From contig NZ_CP107976.1 of the NCBI RefSeq assembly GCF_036099295.1, forward strand, positions 2,294,001 to 2,358,000: a stretch of DNA of 64,000 nt, written 5' to 3'. Below, one piece after another: positions 1 through 9,119 of the stretch; the stretch's first letter is position 1; every line of letters begins with the position of its first letter. This stretch comes from Streptomyces sp. NBC_00358 (GTDB lineage: Bacteria; Actinomycetota; Actinomycetes; Streptomycetales; Streptomycetaceae). Below the pieces are notes generated by a model, which did not search any database, had not been told where the DNA came from, and worked only from the letters and a program-made list of their open reading frames with translations. The position numbers and the translations under genes are program-made.

Positions 1-1207
1 ACCACGTCGCGACCCCGGACGCCAGGACCAGAGCGCCGAGAACGAGCCAGCCCCAGGATCTGCCCGACATGACGAGCACCGGGAGAAGCGCGGGGCCGAG
101 GACGCGTTCCGCCGTGGTGCTGAGGTTGAACGTCGACAGGAACTGGGACCGGTCCGCCTCCGGCGCGAGGTCCATGGAGATCTGCCAGGACGAGGCCGAC
201 TGCCACATCTCGGCCCAGGTCAGCGCCAGCACCCCGGCCAACAGGACAGCGACCGCCACGACCGACGTACGGTCCCACCACCGCGTGGCCAGGAAGGCCG
301 CGCCGGCCAGAGCCGTCAGGACCGCCGCGGCCAGGGCGGCCCGGCCCGCCCGGGCCACGTCCGAGATGTGCCGGGTGGCGGGAAGCTGGAGCAGCGAGAC
401 CAGCACGGTGTTGAGGATCAGCGGCAGCGACACCAGCGAGTCCGGCAGGGACGGGGTCGAGAGGATCCACAGGGGGAGCAGAACGTTCAGCGTCGTCACA
501 TGCAGGCTGAGCACCGAGTTGAGCCCGGTGAACGCCACATAGCGGCGGTCTCTGAAAGCCCAGCTCCGCTTGCTCTTCCTGTACGTCGTCACACGGTGCT
601 TCTCCCGGATGCGCATCAGCAGGCCCGCGCAGAGCACGTAGAAGAGAGAGATCGCCAGGAGCGTGCAGCGGTACAGCAGGGTGCTGCCCGCGGCGATCGC
701 GACGCCCGCGGCCAGCCCGCCCAGGGCGTACCCGACGTTGCGGGTGGACCTGACCACGGCCATCAGCTTGATGCGGCGCTCGTCCCCGGCCACGTCCGCG
801 ACCAGGGCCTGGCTGACGCCGCCGGCGGTACGGTCGGCGACCGCGGTCAGCAGGACGACGACCAGATAGGCCGGGAAGGACGTGACCAGCACGTAGCCCG
901 CGAACCCGACGGCACGCCAGAGGTTGATGACGATCAGCGTGCGGCGCGCGCCCATCCGGTCGCCCACGATGCCCGTGGGCAGCGTCAGCAGGAAGCCCAC
1001 GGCACCGGCCAGCGACAGGCCCAGGGTGAACTGAGTGGTGCTCAGACCGGCGACCCGGGTGAAGAAGACGGCGGCGAGCCCGGCGAACAGACCGGTGCCC
1101 ATGGAGTCGGACAGACAGCTCGCCACCAGCGTGCGCTCGGCGGCGGAGCTGTTGCGCACACCCGCGGCGATCGCCCGCAGGCCGCGGGCGCCCCCGTCGG
1201 CGGTCAC
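1..1207 (-). CDS. MFS exporter, C-terminus cut by window edge
   Basis: Reading leftward from a GTG at 1207, the frame stays open to base 1 and gives about 402 residues without a stop. The product is very hydrophobic, with many predicted membrane helices. The loop between helices 2 and 3 carries the MFS signature (GDRMGARR, around residue 80). The start overlaps the stop of the ATP-grasp gene by 4 bases (GTGA), so the two are translationally coupled. As last gene of the NeuB/ATP-grasp operon it most likely exports that product and may give self-resistance. This role is inferred from position. The family (drug:H+ antiporter type) is clear; the substrate is unknown. Confidence 0.85.
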   Translation of the reverse strand, partial: MTADGGARGLRAIAAGVRNSSAAERTLVASCLSDSMGTGLFAGLAAVFFTRVAGLSTTQFTLGLSLAGAVGFLLTLPTGIVGDRMGARRTLIVINLWRAVGFAGYVLVTSFPAYLVVVLLTAVADRTAGGVSQALVADVAGDERRIKLMAVVRSTRNVGYALGGLAAGVAIAAGSTLLYRCTLLAISLFYVLCAGLLMRIREKHRVTTYRKSKRSWAFRDRRYVAFTGLNSVLSLHVTTLNVLLPLWILSTPSLPDSLVSLPLILNTVLVSLLQLPATRHISDVARAGRAALAAAVLTALAGAAFLATRWWDRTSVVAVAVLLAGVLALTWAEMWQSASSWQISMDLAPEADRSQFLSTFNLSTTAERVLGPALLPVLVMSGRSWGWLVLGALVLASGVATW

Positions 1208-2481
1208 GCGCTGCCGCCCGGCACGGCGACGACGAACTTCAGGTCGGCCACGGCCTGTCGGACCAGGGCCAGGGCCTCGTCCGGCGTGTCCGCCACTCCC
1301 CACACATGGGCCGGGCGGGACGCGGAGGAAGTGATCGGCTGGACACGGTCGCCCCGTGCGACACGGACCACCGCGTCGCTGATGCCGGGGCGGCCCTTCA
1401 CGTCCTCGACGCCACGCACCTCCAGCACCTCTCCGGCGGCGGAGGGGGTCGCGTACCAGATCGCCCCGAAACGACCGTCGACGGCCGCCTTCTCCACCTG
1501 GGCGCGGACCCCGTCGAGAGCGCCGAGGCCGATGCTCTGCCGCGCCAGGGCGTCGACGATGTCCACACCGCGCGCGTCCCTCAGCAGATAGGGAATCCGG
1601 TCCCCGGCCTGACGCAGGTGGGTCTCGACGACCCGCACCTCGTGCTCGGTCACGATGACCTCGGTGTGGTTCACGCCCTCGCGGATGCCTAGCGCGTCCA
1701 GTGCGGCCGTGACCGTGCCGAGGATCCGCTGCTCCTCGCCCTCCGCGAGCCGTGCCGGGAGCACATGGCCCACCTCGACGAAGCCGCCCGGTGCCAGGAA
1801 CTTCTCGGTGACGCACAGGGCGAGATGCCGTCCGTCCTCGCTCAGGCACTCCACGCTGTACTCCCGCCCGGCGTGGAAGGGCTCCACGAGGACGTCACCG
1901 TTCGGCAGGGCGGCAGCGGCGGCGAGCGTGGTGGCGAGCAGGCCGGCGATGTCGTCGGCGTCGTCGAGGCGGACCACGCCCTGGCTGCCCACGCCGCCCG
2001 CGGGCTTGCAGATCAGCGGATAGCCCACCCGAGCGCCGAAGGCGGCTATCTCCTCGGCCGTCGAGGTCAGCACGCAGGGAGTGTCGTCGACCCCGGCCTC
2101 GGCGAGCCGCTGCCTCATGTGCCACTTGCTGTCGACGGCGCGCACGGTCTCGCCGGAGTGCCAGGCCAGTCCCAGCTCGTCGGCGATGGCGGCAGCCGCC
2201 CGTTGCCCTTCCTCGCCGAAGCAGACGATCCGGTCCACCGTGTCCGCCGCGTGGACGAAGCGCGACGCGGCGACCCACTCCTCCAGCGGGGAGCGGTCGT
2301 CGAGGACGACGACCCTGGAGTGCTTCGTGAAGTCACGTACCCTGCCGACCTCTTGAGCCGCGCACAGGACACTCGTCCTCAGCTCCGGGTCGAGTTCACG
2401 TGCTCGCGCGACGATGTCACGCTCGTCACCCACCACGAGAAGGTGACTCACCCGCGGCCGGTTCTGGCGATACGACGTCAT
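1204..2481 (-). CDS. ATP-grasp carboxylate-amine ligase (1 of 3 in this cluster)
   Basis: 425 residues with the usual ATP-grasp layout: an N-terminal pre-ATP-grasp domain (about 1-115), the ATP-binding lid with the Gly-rich stretch ICKPAGGVGSQGV (about 170-185), and an acidic Mg/ATP site around VVETHLRQAGDRIP. This resembles BacD-type L-amino-acid ligases, although the usual E-x-N-x-R metal motif reads ETHLR here. Such enzymes make an acyl phosphate and then an amide bond. The RBS (GGAGAAAG) sits correctly before the ATG. The gene lies 55 bp after the aminotransferase and overlaps the exporter. Likely job: joining an amino acid made by this operon to a second one. Substrates cannot be read from sequence. 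Confidence 0.85.
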   Translation of the reverse strand: MTSYRQNRPRVSHLLVVGDERDIVARARELDPELRTSVLCAAQEVGRVRDFTKHSRVVVLDDRSPLEEWVAASRFVHAADTVDRIVCFGEEGQRAAAAIADELGLAWHSGETVRAVDSKWHMRQRLAEAGVDDTPCVLTSTAEEIAAFGARVGYPLICKPAGGVGSQGVVRLDDADDIAGLLATTLAAAAALPNGDVLVEPFHAGREYSVECLSEDGRHLALCVTEKFLAPGGFVEVGHVLPARLAEGEEQRILGTVTAALDALGIREGVNHTEVIVTEHEVRVVETHLRQAGDRIPYLLRDARGVDIVDALARQSIGLGALDGVRAQVEKAAVDGRFGAIWYATPSAAGEVLEVRGVEDVKGRPGISDAVVRVARGDRVQPITSSASRPAHVWGVADTPDEALALVRQAVADLKFVVAVPGGSA

Positions 2482-2536
2482 ATGCGGCTTTCTCCAAGCG
2501 ATGGGGTGGATGCGAAAGACAGGAGGAGCATTCCGG

Positions 2537-3526
2537 TCAGAAGGGGAGCTCGGTCAGCCAGTCCTTGTGGCGGGGTGAACGTCCCCGGACGACGTCGCCG
2601 TACGCCGTGTCCAGTCGCCGGGTCAGCGGGCCGGCGGTCCCGTCGCCCACCTGGAGACCGTCCACCGTGGTGACGGGCAGGATCTCCCAGCCCGTGCCCA
2701 TGAAGAAGACCTCGTCCGCCAGGTACAGCTCGGTCCGGTCGACCTCACGTTCCACGACGGTGTGCCCCAGCTCGCGCAGCAGCGTGATCGAGGTGTCACG
2801 GGTCAGGCTTTCGAGGATTCCGCTGGTGGTGGAGGGCGTCGACACCACCCCGTCGCGGACCAGGGCGATACAGGCGCCCGGGCCCTCACTGACCTTGCCC
2901 CGCTCGTTGAGCAGGATGGGCCAGTCGTGGCCGTTCTCCCGCGCCTCCAGCATGGCGAGACGGCCGTTGTGGTAGTTCGAGAACGCCTTCACGCGCGGGG
3001 GCATGGACGCCTCGTTGATGCGGGTCCACGAGCTGACCGCCGCACGACAGCCCCGCTCGGTGCCCAGTCCGCTCTGGAAGGTCCAGCTGTCCACGACGAG
3101 TTCGCAGGTGACGCCGGCGGGCACCATCTGTTCCTGGACGATCCCGGCAGGGAACGCCCAGGGCCGCAGATACACGTCCTCACGGTAGGCGTTGGCCCGC
3201 AGCACCTCGATCACCGCGGCGCGCAGGATCTCGATCCCGTAGGGGATGTCGATACGGACGATGCGCGCGGACTCGTACAGCCGCCGGAGGTGCTCGTCGA
3301 GGCGGAAGAGAAGCAGGCCCGCCCCGTCGTGGGAGACGTACGCCTTGATGCCCTCGAAGACCGAGGCCACCGAGGCGTGGCCCACGGCGTTGACGTGGAT
3401 GCTCGACTCGGCCCAGGGGACGAGTGAGCCACTGCGCCACAGCCAGTCGGGGTGGGCGCGGTCTCCCCGCACCAGGGAGTCCATGATGGACATGGCGGTC
3501 GCGCCCTGCTCGTGTTCGTTCGTCAT
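2537..3526 (-). CDS. Class IV PLP aminotransferase (branched-chain/D-amino-acid type)
   Basis: 329 residues resembling IlvE. The N-terminal part has the SVFEGIKAY motif, the PLP lysine lies in PRVKAFSNYHNGRLA (about 195), the ISEGP-type stretch appears as GKVSEGPGACIAL, and the C-terminal half has YLADEVFFMGTGWEI. I chose the ATG at 3526, which overlaps the HAD gene's stop by 4 bases; an internal ATG 11 codons later (3493) is possible. It converts 2-oxo acids to alpha-amino acids with Glu or a similar donor. Beside a NeuB-type synthase, its substrate may be the 2-oxo acid that NeuB makes. Alternatively it is an ordinary branched-chain aminotransferase; its place inside this operon argues for the pathway role. 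Confidence 0.85.
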   Translation of the reverse strand: MTNEHEQGATAMSIMDSLVRGDRAHPDWLWRSGSLVPWAESSIHVNAVGHASVASVFEGIKAYVSHDGAGLLLFRLDEHLRRLYESARIVRIDIPYGIEILRAAVIEVLRANAYREDVYLRPWAFPAGIVQEQMVPAGVTCELVVDSWTFQSGLGTERGCRAAVSSWTRINEASMPPRVKAFSNYHNGRLAMLEARENGHDWPILLNERGKVSEGPGACIALVRDGVVSTPSTTSGILESLTRDTSITLLRELGHTVVEREVDRTELYLADEVFFMGTGWEILPVTTVDGLQVGDGTAGPLTRRLDTAYGDVVRGRSPRHKDWLTELPF

Positions 3527-4197
3527 GCGGCTGTCACTTTCGTTGTGCGCACCGGAATGTCGAGGCGCTCCAGGTGTTCCAGGCTGTCGAGGACCAGGTC
3601 GGCGGCCGCGAGAGGAGCGGGTGTGCCCATGGCGTTCGGCACGGCCACGCAGGCCAGCCCGGCGGACTTCGCGGCCGCCACACCGAGCGGCGAGTCCTCC
3701 AGGGCCAGGCACGTGTCCGCGGGGCGGCCCAGCAGCTCCAGGGCCCGCAGATACAGGTCCGGGGCGGGTTTGCGCGCCTCGACCTGATCTCCCGTGACCA
3801 CCAGCGCGAACCGGTCCGCCACGCCCAGACGCTCCAGGTGTCCGAGCACCCAGGCCGCCGGAGAACTGGAGACGATCGCGCACGGCACACCGTGCCGGGC
3901 CGCCCGCTCCAGCAGCGCCGCCACCCCGGGCCGCAGAGGCTCTTCGTTCGCGAGACGGGCCTTGTCGGCGCGGCGCTCGGCGCGCTCCCGCTCGGTCAGG
4001 TCCCGGCCGAGCCTGACCGACAGGTCACGGATCGCGTGGACCTCACCGGAGGCCCGGCCGGTCATGACCGCCCAGACGGTGTCGGGGAGGTCCAGGCCGT
4101 GCCGGCCGTACAGGGTCTCCCACGACCGGTGCGCGGAACGCTCGGTGTCGCAGACCAGCCCGTCGAAGTCCCACAGCAGTGCGCCCGCAGAGGTCAC
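3523..4197 (-). CDS. HAD-superfamily phosphatase (beta-phosphoglucomutase-like)
   Basis: 224 residues. HAD motif I is LLWDFDGLVCDTE (nucleophile Asp near residue 10), motif II is the VSSSP stretch, the motif III lysine is in EARKPAPDLY, and motif IV is LALEDSPLGVAAAK. A helical cap lies between motifs I and II, as in beta-phosphoglucomutase and small-sugar phosphatases. It starts at a GTG that overlaps the flavoenzyme's stop (GTGA). In this operon it probably removes a phosphate from a transketolase- or NeuB-derived sugar phosphate. The phosphorylated intermediate is inferred, not visible. Confidence 0.85.
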   Translation of the reverse strand: MTSAGALLWDFDGLVCDTERSAHRSWETLYGRHGLDLPDTVWAVMTGRASGEVHAIRDLSVRLGRDLTERERAERRADKARLANEEPLRPGVAALLERAARHGVPCAIVSSSPAAWVLGHLERLGVADRFALVVTGDQVEARKPAPDLYLRALELLGRPADTCLALEDSPLGVAAAKSAGLACVAVPNAMGTPAPLAAADLVLDSLEHLERLDIPVRTTKVTAA

Positions 4198-5534
4198 AGT
4201 GAGGCACCCCGCGTACCGCCGAGCACCCGCCTGACGTAGTCGCTGGAGAACATGCCGTCCGGGTCGAGTTCGGCGCGGACGTCCTGGAACTCCTTCCAGC
4301 CCGGATAGAGGTCGGCGACCGTCGCGGCCGTCGCGGTGTGCGCCTTGCCCCAGTGCGGACGCCCGTGATGGTCCCGCAGAGCCGCTTCGAAGACGCGCAG
4401 GAGCTCGGTGTAGGCGACGGTTCGCGGGACCGTGATGTTGACGTAGGCGGTGGTCCGGCCCTGGGCGGGGCTGAGCAGGTAGTCGTCGCCCGTGCTGAAA
4501 CGGACGGTGATCGAGTAGGGCGTGCGCAGCCCGAACCGCTTCACGTCGTCGTGGACGTGCCGTACCGCCTCGGTGGCGGCGTCCAGCGACAGGGCGTACT
4601 CCAGGGACAGGAACTTCACCGGCTGCGGGAAGGTGAACGCGTTGTAGCTGACGTCCACGTAGTCGGCCGGGCCGGAGTCGCCACCGACCTGCGCTGTCAT
4701 GAACCGCTGCACGAACCGCTGGTCGACTCGTCCGGCCAGCCCTGCCGTGGCGCAGCGCACCTCGCCCAGTGTGTTGGCCCGGCGCAGGCGCGCCGCGTCG
4801 GGCGAGACAGGCGCGTCGGTCGGTTCGAGCTTGAGCGTCGAGGCGTTGTCGCTCCAGCCCTTGAGCGAGAACGTGGCGTGCTCGGCGCTGCCCGCGTACG
4901 CCTCGATGTCCTCAAGAATGCTGTCCAGCGGCCTGCTGCCCTCCGTCACCCGCAGGTTGAACTTGGGCACGCAGCGCAGGGTGACGGTGGAGATGACGCC
5001 CAGCGCGCCGAGCGAGGTGACCGCGGCGCGGAAGAGGTCCGGCTCGTGATCGGGACCGCACGAGCGGACACTGCCGTCGGCCGTGACCAGGGTCAGCCCC
5101 AGCACGTGCCCCGAGAACGGCGCGTGGTGCAGTCCGCTGCCGTGGTTGCCGGTCGAGATGGCACCTGCGACGGTCTGCTCCTCCAGGGTGCCCATGTTGG
5201 ACAGGGCCAGTCCGGCCTTGTCCAGGGCCCAGTTCAGCTCGCGCAGCAGTGTGCCGCCCCGCACCGTCACCGATGGTGTCGTCGGGTCGAGGGCCACGAT
5301 CCCGTCGTAGCCCGTCATGTCCAGCAGCAGGCCGTCCGTGGTCGCGATCGGGTTGAAGGAGTGACCGGTTCCGGCGGCGCGGAGCCGCAGCCCCCGGCTC
5401 CTCGCGTACTCGATCGCGTCGACGATGTCCTGTTCCTGCGCCGCCCGTACCAGATGGGCCGGGGCGCAATGCGCGGAGCGGGCCCAGTTGCTCCACAGCG
5501 GCCTGGAGCCGCCGCGGCCGAGGGGGATTCTCAT
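4194..5534 (-). CDS. FAD-linked oxidase, L-gulonolactone/D-arabinonolactone/alditol oxidase family
   Basis: 446 residues. The N-terminal half is a PCMH-type FAD domain with the loop AGTGHSFNPIATTDG (about 55-70) and GTLEEQTVAGAISTGNHGSG (about 115-135). The C-terminal half is an ALO domain with the RPHWGKAH motif near residue 397 and a closing LDPDGMFSSDYVRRVLG. The family oxidises sugar lactones or polyols with O2 or another acceptor. It is coupled by ATGA to the upstream reductase gene. Here it would oxidise a polyol or lactone intermediate of the cluster product; the exact substrate is unknown. Confidence 0.87.
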   Translation of the reverse strand: MRIPLGRGGSRPLWSNWARSAHCAPAHLVRAAQEQDIVDAIEYARSRGLRLRAAGTGHSFNPIATTDGLLLDMTGYDGIVALDPTTPSVTVRGGTLLRELNWALDKAGLALSNMGTLEEQTVAGAISTGNHGSGLHHAPFSGHVLGLTLVTADGSVRSCGPDHEPDLFRAAVTSLGALGVISTVTLRCVPKFNLRVTEGSRPLDSILEDIEAYAGSAEHATFSLKGWSDNASTLKLEPTDAPVSPDAARLRRANTLGEVRCATAGLAGRVDQRFVQRFMTAQVGGDSGPADYVDVSYNAFTFPQPVKFLSLEYALSLDAATEAVRHVHDDVKRFGLRTPYSITVRFSTGDDYLLSPAQGRTTAYVNITVPRTVAYTELLRVFEAALRDHHGRPHWGKAHTATAATVADLYPGWKEFQDVRAELDPDGMFSSDYVRRVLGGTRGASL

Positions 5535-6439
5535 GCCGTGGTCCTTTCGGAGGAGTCCCGCTGGTACAGATCCGCGCAGTGGCGGTCGACGGCGTCCTGC
5601 CAGCGGGGCATCAAGTGGCCCAGCTCGGCGAGCAGTTCGGTGTTGAAGGCCGACGTCCTGGGCCGGCCGCCGACGAACTCGCAGTCGTCGAAGGAGATCG
5701 CGGTGGGCGGATGGTCCGCGTTCAGCTTCGGGTCGTACTGCATGAGGGCGTACGCACCGAGTTCGTGGCGCGTGGCCCGGCCCTCGTTGGCGACGTGTAC
5801 GACGCCGGTGGGGAACTCGTCCCGCGTCATCAGATGGATGAGGGCACGGGCCAGGTCCACGGTGTAGGTGGGGCGGCTGTACTGGTCGCTGATCAGCTCC
5901 TGCTGCTCCCCGCGCTGTGCCGCCCGGATCGTCGCCAGTACGTCGTCGTTGTTCTCCGCGGAGCCGCCGAAGAGCCAGGAGGTGCGGACGACCAGGTGCT
6001 CGGGCACGTGCGCGGCGATCTGCTCGCCGGCGAGCTTCGTCAGGGCGTAGACGCTCAGCGGGTTGGGGACGTCCGTCTCCCGGTAGCCCTCCGCCGGGGC
6101 GTCCGCGCCGTCGAAGACGTAGTCACTGGAGATGTAGACCAGTCGGCTGCCGACCGCACGGCAGGCTTCGGCCACCTGATGCACACCGGAGACGTTGACG
6201 CGCAGGGCGAGGCCGGGGTCGGTCTCGCACGGCGCGACGATGGATATCGCCGCGAGATGAAGGACGAGGTCGGGCTGGAAGGCACTGATCGAGGCGGTCG
6301 TCGCGGCTTCGTCACCGATGTCGAAGTGGGTGACGGAGACGCCCTTGACGGTCCACTCGGCGGTACGGGGGTCGGCGCTCAGTTCCCTGGTCAGCGCGGT
6401 GCCGAGGCTGCCGTCCGCGCCGGTGATGTAGAGGCGCAT
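5531..6439 (-). CDS. RmlD-like NAD(P)-dependent sugar reductase/epimerase
   Basis: 302 residues, extended SDR family, closest in form to dTDP-4-dehydrorhamnose reductase. The N-terminal Rossmann motif is GADGSLGTAL (residues 7-16), the catalytic pair is in YALTKLAGE, and RTSWLFG is typical of RmlD. The ATG at 6439 is chosen because a strong RBS (GAGGAG) lies 6 bases upstream, although the frame stays open for 82 further codons. No other rml genes (rmlA, B or C) are nearby, so ordinary dTDP-rhamnose synthesis is unlikely. It more likely reduces a keto group in a sugar-like intermediate of this operon. Confidence 0.85.
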   Translation of the reverse strand: MRLYITGADGSLGTALTRELSADPRTAEWTVKGVSVTHFDIGDEAATTASISAFQPDLVLHLAAISIVAPCETDPGLALRVNVSGVHQVAEACRAVGSRLVYISSDYVFDGADAPAEGYRETDVPNPLSVYALTKLAGEQIAAHVPEHLVVRTSWLFGGSAENNDDVLATIRAAQRGEQQELISDQYSRPTYTVDLARALIHLMTRDEFPTGVVHVANEGRATRHELGAYALMQYDPKLNADHPPTAISFDDCEFVGGRPRTSAFNTELLAELGHLMPRWQDAVDRHCADLYQRDSSERTTA

Positions 6440-6449
6440 CTGTTTCTCC

Positions 6450-7124
6450 TCAGAGGTTGCCGAACTCGGCCCGCAGATCGGCGGCGGTGGCACCGGACGC
6501 GATCCGGTCACGGATCTCGTTCTCCCGGCGCGCCACGTCCCGGGAGCCTTCCAGCACCTCGGCGGCCCGCTGCGAGGCCACGGTGGCCACACCGTTCTCG
6601 TCGGCGACGATGATGTCGCCGGGGAAGATGACCTGGCCGCCGACCGACACGGGGACGTTGACCTGGACCGGCTCGATGCGGTCATGGACGGCGCCCGGGG
6701 ACTGCCGCGGCGAGGTGGTCCGGTACCAGAGCGGGAAACCGATGTCGCGGATCTCGTCGATGTCCCGGGCGGCGCCGTCGATGATGGCGCCGGCGACGCC
6801 GAACTTGTGGGAGACCGTCGCCGTCAGACCGCCCCACATGGCGGTGGTGGCCAGACCGTGGCAGGCCATGACGATGACGTCACCGGGCTGGGCGCGGGAC
6901 AGGATCGGCAGGGTGTTCACCCAGTCGTCGATCGAGAGGTTGATGGTGAAGGCCGGCCCCGCGATCTTCTGGTCGTGCCGGACGACCTGGAAGCCGCCGA
7001 TGGCTCCCGCGCGCCGCTGTCCGTCGGTGACGACACAGCTGGGGCTGTACTCGGCGAGCAGCTCCCGGAAGCCGTCGACTATCTCCTGCGGGGGCCGCTT
7101 CAACTCGTTGTAGATGGTGTCCAT
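6450..7124 (-). CDS. RraA/HMG-aldolase family protein
   Basis: 224 residues spanning a full RraA-like fold. Typical stretches are AMWGGLTATVSHKFGVAG and the IDGAARDIDEI segment, which contains the Arg-Asp pair that binds metal and pyruvate-type ligands in 4-hydroxy-4-methyl-2-oxoglutarate aldolases. Some family members are aldolases or oxaloacetate decarboxylases; others regulate RNase E. Inside a biosynthetic operon next to transketolase and NeuB, a carbon-carbon lyase/aldolase or decarboxylase role is the better guess. It ends 10 bp before the RmlD-like gene. Confidence 0.8.
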   Translation of the reverse strand: MDTIYNELKRPPQEIVDGFRELLAEYSPSCVVTDGQRRAGAIGGFQVVRHDQKIAGPAFTINLSIDDWVNTLPILSRAQPGDVIVMACHGLATTAMWGGLTATVSHKFGVAGAIIDGAARDIDEIRDIGFPLWYRTTSPRQSPGAVHDRIEPVQVNVPVSVGGQVIFPGDIIVADENGVATVASQRAAEVLEGSRDVARRENEIRDRIASGATAADLRAEFGNL

Positions 7125-7167
7125 GATTCCTGTTCGTTCTCGCGGTGGTCGGATGCGGGCAGGCCGG

Positions 7168-9084
7168 TCACTGATGTGCGACGGGGCGGATCCGGGTCAG
7201 GAACCGCTCGGCGAGGTGTCGTGCGCTGAGTCCGTGGGCGTCCAGGACCTCCGCCTCGGTGCCGCACTTGGGCACTTCGGTGAGGCCGATTCCTTCGAAG
7301 GCGGGGGTGTCGGGCAGGCCCAGTTCCAGCAGGGACCGGGCGATCAGGTCCGCCTGGCCGCCGTGGGTGTAGTGGTTCTCGACGACGAAGAGAACGCCGG
7401 ACCGGCCGGCCAGCTCGGCCAGCCAGCCGGAGTCGACCCGGTTGAGCCAGGGCAGGTCGACCACGGTCAGTTCGATGCCCTCGGCGGAAAGCAGTCCGGC
7501 AGCGCGGATCAGCTGGGTGAGCACGACGGGTCCGGAACCGATGGCGACGGCCCTGCCCCCGGCCCGTACGACGCGGCCGCGGCCGAGGGTCAGCGGCTCG
7601 GCGCCCAGCTCCTCCGCCTCGGCGGGGACGGGGGTGCTGACGAGCCGCAGGTAGGTACTCGACGTCGACTCGACGCAATGGTCGAGCGCTGCCTCGACGG
7701 CGGCCGAGTTGGCCGGCTCCAGGACCACCAGCCCGGGGATCGCGCCGAGCGCGCTGACGTCACGGACCGCCTGGTGGGAGTGGCCGGGTGCGGCGGGGAT
7801 CAGGCCCGCGAGCGACCCCACATAGACGATCTTCCGGTTTTCGGAGGCGTTGGTGTACATCTGCTCGTTCGGCCGCGCGTGCAGGAAGCAGGAGAACGAG
7901 TGCACGAAGGGCAGCAGGCCCCTGGCCGCCAGACCACCGGCCGTCGACACCATGTCCTGTTCCGCGATGCCGCACTCGAAGAAGCGGTCGGGCACCTCCT
8001 GCGCGAAGGGGATCAGGCCGGTGTCCAGGACGAGATCGGCGTCGAGCGCGACGATCCGCTCGTCGCTCTTCGCGCGGTCGGCCAGGGCACGGCCGTAGAC
8101 CTGCGGAAGCTGGGGCCCCGCGGCCTTGGCCGGCGGCTCGACGTCCACGGCCACCAGCCGGACCGGGGCGAGTGCGTGCCGCTGGAGGAGCGAGTTCAAC
8201 GACGCGACGAGTTCGTCGTGGGCGCGCCGGTAGTCCTCGCGGGCGGGGGCTCCGCTGTGGAAGCGGTAGCGCCACTCTCCCTCGGCCATGGACGTCGCCG
8301 CGAAGACGCCTGTTCCCGCTCCCTTGACCGTGTCGGCGACGATGACGGCCGGACTGCCGGCGTACTGCTTCTCCCGGAGGCGGAACGCCGTGTCCAGTTC
8401 GCGCGGCGCGTTGCCGTCGCAACGCAGGACGCCCCAGCCGAAGGCGCGGAACTTCGCTTCCAGATCGCCCAGGTCGCTCACGTCGGCGACCCAGGTGTCG
8501 GACTGGATCTTGTTGTGGTCGACGATCACGGTCAGTTCGCCCATTGCGTGGTGCACCGCACCGGCCAGCGCTTCCCAGTTCTGGCCCTCCTGGAGCTCGC
8601 CGTCGCCCGTCAGGACGTAGACCCGACGGCTCGCGCCGGTCAGCCGGTCGCCGAGGATCATGCCCTTGGCGCGGGAGATGCCCATGCCGAGCGAGCCGGT
8701 GTTCGCGTGCATGTGCGGGATGCTGACGTCGGGGTGGCCCGGCAGACCGCCGAGGCGGCGCAGTTGGTGCAGCTTCTCCTCGGGGAGTGCGCCGAGCCCG
8801 ATGTAGGACGCGTAGAGGCCGGGTACGTCGTGTCCCTTGGAGGAGAAGTAGACGTCGCCGTCGTCGGCGAAGGGCGAGTTCATCTCGTTCAGCAGCAGCC
8901 AGGCGACGATGTCGGCGGCGCTGAAGCTGGATCCGATGTGGCCCGATCCGGCGCGCATGATGCTGTAGAGGGCGTTGACACGGGACGCGTCCGCGAAGGC
9001 CTGGCTGCGGTCGTGCGGATCGTCGATGCCGTCCAGGATGCGAGTGAACTCTTCGACAGGCAGCCAGGCGAGAGAGATGTTCAT
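7168..9084 (-). CDS. Transketolase (both halves fused)
   Basis: 638 residues. The N-terminal TPP domain has the GDGELQEGQNWEAL motif followed by DHNKIQSD, and the pyrimidine-binding domain has the glutamate in FFECGIAEQDMVSTAGGLA (about residue 390). The C-terminal domain follows. I used the ATG at 9084 (RBS TGGAGAAG, 5-6 bases away); the frame remains open upstream into the SDR gene, but that part is not transketolase-like. The enzyme moves a two-carbon ketol unit between sugars. At 638 residues it is slightly shorter than housekeeping enzymes (about 660-700), and its location suggests a dedicated copy that extends an aldehyde precursor. Confidence 0.9.
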   Translation of the reverse strand: MNISLAWLPVEEFTRILDGIDDPHDRSQAFADASRVNALYSIMRAGSGHIGSSFSAADIVAWLLLNEMNSPFADDGDVYFSSKGHDVPGLYASYIGLGALPEEKLHQLRRLGGLPGHPDVSIPHMHANTGSLGMGISRAKGMILGDRLTGASRRVYVLTGDGELQEGQNWEALAGAVHHAMGELTVIVDHNKIQSDTWVADVSDLGDLEAKFRAFGWGVLRCDGNAPRELDTAFRLREKQYAGSPAVIVADTVKGAGTGVFAATSMAEGEWRYRFHSGAPAREDYRRAHDELVASLNSLLQRHALAPVRLVAVDVEPPAKAAGPQLPQVYGRALADRAKSDERIVALDADLVLDTGLIPFAQEVPDRFFECGIAEQDMVSTAGGLAARGLLPFVHSFSCFLHARPNEQMYTNASENRKIVYVGSLAGLIPAAPGHSHQAVRDVSALGAIPGLVVLEPANSAAVEAALDHCVESTSSTYLRLVSTPVPAEAEELGAEPLTLGRGRVVRAGGRAVAIGSGPVVLTQLIRAAGLLSAEGIELTVVDLPWLNRVDSGWLAELAGRSGVLFVVENHYTHGGQADLIARSLLELGLPDTPAFEGIGLTEVPKCGTEAEVLDAHGLSARHLAERFLTRIRPVAHQ

Positions 9085-9119
9085 GGCTTCTCCAGAAGTA
9101 CGTGCGGCGAGACGGTGGC

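Noticed and set aside
5531..6439. dTDP-rhamnose pathway from the RmlD-like gene
   Set aside because: No rmlA, rmlB, rmlC or glycosyltransferase is nearby.
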